From Lachnospiraceae bacterium (lineage in GTDB: Bacteria > Bacillota > Clostridia > Lachnospirales > Lachnospiraceae), in contig JAAUZD010000026.1 of the NCBI GenBank assembly GCA_014804785.1, forward strand, positions 54,088-102,157: a stretch of 48,070 nucleotides of DNA, given 5' to 3'. The notes under the pieces are model-generated. The model saw only the letters and a list, made by a program, of their open reading frames with translations, did no database searches and was not told the origin of the DNA. The position numbers and the translations under genes are program-made. Position 1 is the first letter of the stretch; each line of letters starts with the position of its first letter. Positions 45,042 to 48,070 of the stretch are shown one piece after another.

Positions 45042-47381
45042 ATGTTTCAAAAATGTAAAGAATTAAAAAGAATAGGTGCATGTATCATGACGTTTGCCAT
45101 GGCAGCGGTATTGTTTACGGGGTGCAGCGGTGGTCAGACAGATATGAATACGAGCACAGAAAATGGGTCAGATACAAAAGTTGAGGAAAGCGGCGGACAG
45201 AGCGCAGATAGTGAAAATGAATCTCAAGATAATATTGCTATGGGACGGTATGTGGAAAATGTTATAGATGTATCTGAAATTCTAGGTGGAACAGTTACCA
45301 TACCTGAGGAACAAAAAAAATGGATTATGTCAAAATATAATGCGTTATCTTGGGAGGGCGAAAGTCCAGAATGGTATACGAATTTAATAAATGAAGCATA
45401 TATTCCATCCGTGGCTTGCGGAGCAGATGGAACAATTGGAATTATTTATGATAATGACAACGAAAGCGATGAGATTCATACAGTAGGTCTTATTGTTAAA
45501 CCAGACGGAACACAAGTGCCCTTTGAGATTGCAACCACAGAAGATGAGAAATGGATTAGAAAAATATGGATTACGGATACAGGAAGAGTCTTTGTAGCTT
45601 CGCTTGGCGGAACAATTTATGAAGTAAAGGAAGATGGCAGCAGTGAAAAATTTCTTACAATAGATGGAAGACCGGAACAGGTAGCATTTTTGAATAATCT
45701 GATGATTATTGATGGAGACCATTTTGATGGATTGCTTTTGTATGATATAGAAAAGAAAGAATATATAGAAGACGAAGTTCTATATGACTTTGTAAATGAA
45801 AATTACAAAAACAGGAATTACGATACTGTAAATTGTTGTACAATGTGTTTCTTTAAAGGGGAGGATGGCGTTCTCTATCTGGCTGGAAATAAAGGACTGC
45901 ATCGTCATGTAATAGGAGGAAGTGTAATGGAACAGGTTATTGATGGAAATCTTTCCTGTTTAAGCAATCCATCTTATCTGTTAATGGGTATGATGGCTCT
46001 TCCGGATAATGAATTTTTTGCTTTATTTGCAGATAATAAAGTAGCATACTTTACCTACGATCCGAATGTTCCAACAGTGCCAAATAACAAATTAAAGATT
46101 TACAGTTTGGAAGAAAATGATACTATGCGCCAGGCAATTACTATTTTTCAGTCAAGTAATCCGGAGATTTTTGTAGAATACGAAGTAGGGATGGGGGAGG
46201 ATAATTCCGTAACGAGAGATGATGCGCTAAAAAAATTGAATACCCAGATTATGGCAGGAGAAGGACCGGATATTCTTGTTTTGGATAATATGCCCGTTGA
46301 TTCGTATATTGAAAAGGGTTTGCTCTTAGATTTAAGTGACTGTTTAAATAGTATGGAGGAAGAAAATAAACCTTTTGAGAATATTGTAAATGCTTTTAAG
46401 GTTGATAATAAAGTTTATACATTACCCTTAGAAATTCAGCTTCCATTAATAATAGGAAAAGAAAAGTATGTTTCTAATGTAGAAAGCCTTAAGGATATTG
46501 CTGACATGGTGGAAGAAATCAGAAAGGATTACCCCGAAAAAGATATACTAGGTATCTGTTCTGAAAAAGGAATTATGCGATTATTTAGTATGATTTCTGA
46601 ATCTGACTGGAAATCGACATCAAAGGAAATTGATAAGAAAGCTATAGAAGAATTTCTTCAGCAGAGCAAAAGAATTTATGATGCCCAGATGGACGGAATC
46701 TCAGATGAAGCAATCAATCAATATCAAATGAGGAATGATACTTTCATTGAATATTATGGAGTAAAGTATGAGGATACAGACTATATCAGAATGACAAGCT
46801 GGACAGAAATTATTGGAGAATATGAACAAATAGAGTGTGGAACAACTTGGTGGAGAACCGATTTGACACAGGCATTTTCCATGAGTAAAGTAAAAGGATT
46901 TGAAGACTATACAGTTGTAACTATGAAGCAATATGATAAAAACCCATTCCTGCCTGAAACATTAATTGGAATTAGTTCGGCTTCCAATGAAATTGAGGAG
47001 GCGGAAAAAATGCTAAAAGTACTTTTGGGAAAGGAAAATCAGACTTCTTTGTTTAAAGGATTGCCCGTAAGTGAAGCAGGGCTGGAAGAAGGAACTTTTG
47101 TAGTAAATGAAGAGTATTTATCGGATGATGGGGTTTACGGCTGGTATAGCTCATCAAATGGGGATGGCATAAAGCTTGAATTTTGTGATTATTGGTTTGA
47201 TGAAGAGCAAAAACAATTTGTTCGTGACTGGATAAAAAGCGTGGATACGCCTTATGTGCCGGATGCGGTGCTAGAGGATGCAGTGTACAGCGAAGGCATT
47301 CGTTATATAAGGGGAGAACAGAGCCTGTCAGAGGCGGTGGATGCAATCGAACAGAAAGTATCAATTTATATGTCAGAATAA
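45042..47381 (+). CDS. ABC-transporter solute-binding lipoprotein with propeller-like N-terminal half
   Basis: 779 residues with AAGGAGG before the ATG. A lipoprotein signal ends in FTGCSG. After a Ser/Glu-rich linker, residues of about 90-350 look like a beta-propeller (repeated strands such as GTIGIIYDN, GRVFVASLGGTIYEVKEDGS, GVLYLAGNKGLHRHV). From about 355 a family 1 solute-binding domain begins: KLKIYSLEENDTMRQAITIF, then GEGPDILVLDNMPVDSYIEK, the typical hinge-proximal motif of sugar-binding proteins. Ordinary family 1 proteins are about 400-450 residues, so this is an extended two-domain form. The permease gene follows 52 bases downstream. The substrate, probably an oligosaccharide, is inferred. 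Confidence 0.85.
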   Translation: MFQKCKELKRIGACIMTFAMAAVLFTGCSGGQTDMNTSTENGSDTKVEESGGQSADSENESQDNIAMGRYVENVIDVSEILGGTVTIPEEQKKWIMSKYNALSWEGESPEWYTNLINEAYIPSVACGADGTIGIIYDNDNESDEIHTVGLIVKPDGTQVPFEIATTEDEKWIRKIWITDTGRVFVASLGGTIYEVKEDGSSEKFLTIDGRPEQVAFLNNLMIIDGDHFDGLLLYDIEKKEYIEDEVLYDFVNENYKNRNYDTVNCCTMCFFKGEDGVLYLAGNKGLHRHVIGGSVMEQVIDGNLSCLSNPSYLLMGMMALPDNEFFALFADNKVAYFTYDPNVPTVPNNKLKIYSLEENDTMRQAITIFQSSNPEIFVEYEVGMGEDNSVTRDDALKKLNTQIMAGEGPDILVLDNMPVDSYIEKGLLLDLSDCLNSMEEENKPFENIVNAFKVDNKVYTLPLEIQLPLIIGKEKYVSNVESLKDIADMVEEIRKDYPEKDILGICSEKGIMRLFSMISESDWKSTSKEIDKKAIEEFLQQSKRIYDAQMDGISDEAINQYQMRNDTFIEYYGVKYEDTDYIRMTSWTEIIGEYEQIECGTTWWRTDLTQAFSMSKVKGFEDYTVVTMKQYDKNPFLPETLIGISSASNEIEEAEKMLKVLLGKENQTSLFKGLPVSEAGLEEGTFVVNEEYLSDDGVYGWYSSSNGDGIKLEFCDYWFDEEQKQFVRDWIKSVDTPYVPDAVLEDAVYSEGIRYIRGEQSLSEAVDAIEQKVSIYMSE

Positions 47382-47386
47382 AACCC

Positions 47387-47411
47387 GCCGCCCACGTGTT
47401 TTGTGGGCGGC
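47387..47411 (+). other. Intercistronic GC-rich hairpin
   Basis: GCCGCCCAC and GTGGGCGGC, a perfect 9-bp stem with a 7-nt loop, with no T-run after it. It probably stabilises the transcript for the binding protein or limits read-through into the permease gene, giving more binding protein than permease. Confidence 0.6.
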
Positions 47412-47432
47412 ATACTTTTATGGAGGTATCAT

Positions 47433-48070
47433 GTGAAGAAAAACGGGAGGGCTTTTTTAATCTTTATGGCTCCCAGCTTTTTAGGGGTGGCAGTTTTTGT
47501 AATTATTCCTTTCTTGGATGTGTTCAGGAGATCCTTTACCACAGCCGTGACAGGAAAATTTACAGGTACTGCAAATTATAAAATGATTTTTCAAAATCAG
47601 GCATTTTTGACTGCTGTCCAAAATACCCTTAAGTTTACGCTGGTGTGTATACCGCTGCTTGTGCTGATCGGTTTTTTAATTGCTTTGCCATTAAGTAAAT
47701 TTAAAAGCGCCGGATTAATTAAATCCGTTTATTTATTTCCCCTTGCCATGCCTACGGCAACAATCGTGATTGTCTGGAAGATGGTATTTTACAGGCAGGG
47801 ATTTTTGAATCTGCTCCTTACAGAAGTTGGAAAACTGACAGGACTATGGGGAGAAATACATACAGATTATCTAGGAACGGGAGCTGCATTTTGGGTTTTA
47901 GTGTGCAGTTATATCTGGAAAAATACCGGTTATACAGTAGTTTTGTGGCTTGCAGGAATATTGGGGATTCCGGAAGAACTTTTAGATGCTGCGAAGGTCG
48001 ATGGGGCGGGCAGCTTTAAGAGAGTGTGGTATATCATTCTTCCAAATTTGAAGGGGACGCTTTACACCAT
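47433..48070 (+). CDS. ABC sugar-transporter permease (MalF/UgpA type), partial
   Basis: The GTG at 47433, 6 bases after GGAGG, opens 212 codons that run off the window. Hydrophobic segments include AFLIFMAPSFLGVAVFVIIP at the start. The permease EAA loop is present near the end (EELLDAAKVDGAGSFKRVWY, then IILPNL), which contacts the ATPase. It fits the first permease of a CUT1-type carbohydrate importer, matching the solute-binding gene before it. The second permease and possibly the ATPase would lie beyond the window. Confidence 0.9.
   Translation, partial: MKKNGRAFLIFMAPSFLGVAVFVIIPFLDVFRRSFTTAVTGKFTGTANYKMIFQNQAFLTAVQNTLKFTLVCIPLLVLIGFLIALPLSKFKSAGLIKSVYLFPLAMPTATIVIVWKMVFYRQGFLNLLLTEVGKLTGLWGEIHTDYLGTGAAFWVLVCSYIWKNTGYTVVLWLAGILGIPEELLDAAKVDGAGSFKRVWYIILPNLKGTLYT

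Overview
The window is the replication-origin region of a low-GC Gram-positive bacterium, most likely a member of the Lachnospiraceae (Clostridia). The evidence is the AT-rich composition, the Firmicutes origin gene order (gyrA-gyrB-recF-S4 protein-dnaN-dnaA leftward; rpmH-rnpA-yidD-yidC-jag-mnmE-mnmG-rsmG-parA-parB rightward), Clostridia-type families of unknown function (DUF4446, DUF3881, DUF3842), and strong AGGAGG ribosome sites that sometimes serve TTG or GTG starts. I did not run any database search; names come from motifs, length and context.

Layout. 1-6223 (minus): a partial Asp-box lipoprotein, a membrane-anchored leucine-rich-repeat protein, a flotillin, a CPA2-type cation/proton antiporter and a small Cys-rich protein. 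6282-14786 (minus): gyrA, gyrB, recF, the S4 protein, dnaN, dnaA. 13213-15291: a bipartite oriC, with consensus DnaA boxes on both sides of dnaA. 15292-22242 (plus): the rpmH/rnpA/yidD/yidC/jag cluster and the tRNA-modification and rRNA-methylation genes mnmE, mnmG, rsmG. 22316-29939 (plus): a DegS/NarL-type two-component pair, two perfect parS sites plus two half sites, parA, parB, a DUF4446 protein, an HD-GYP protein, serS and a DUF3881 protein.

30026-40649 is an integrative element of about 10.6 kb that has split a tRNA-Arg(CCU) gene inside its anticodon loop. The 5' half is at 29994-30033 and the 3' half at 40642-40683. They share the 8-bp core CTCCTAAG and rejoin into a 74-nt cloverleaf. 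Six copies of YTGCTAACA (likely integrase arm sites) lie just inside the two ends. The element carries its own complete tRNA-Arg(CCU) at 30078-30150, with no obvious promoter of its own, directly downstream of the host tRNA promoter. This looks like replacement of the gene it destroys. Its genes include a tyrosine integrase, an excisionase-like protein, a serine resolvase, three small paralogues resembling DUF6291, two zinc-ribbon membrane proteins and an XRE repressor. Between the integrase and attL there is a cargo unit: a P-loop/deoxycytidylate-deaminase fusion resembling the AvcD anti-phage dCTP deaminases, preceded by a structured non-coding leader, followed by a phased array of inverted repeats and a small zinc-ribbon gene. 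This cargo unit is the best candidate for an undescribed system. No relaxase or conjugation genes are visible.

40690-48070: the terminator of the old tRNA; an ORF6N-domain gene containing a 29-bp perfect palindrome that is partly copied just after its stop; an OmpR-type two-component pair (minus); a DUF3842 gene; a lipoprotein with tandem 14-residue repeats; and the start of a sugar-type ABC transporter, namely a solute-binding lipoprotein with a propeller-like N-terminal half and a permease cut by the window edge.
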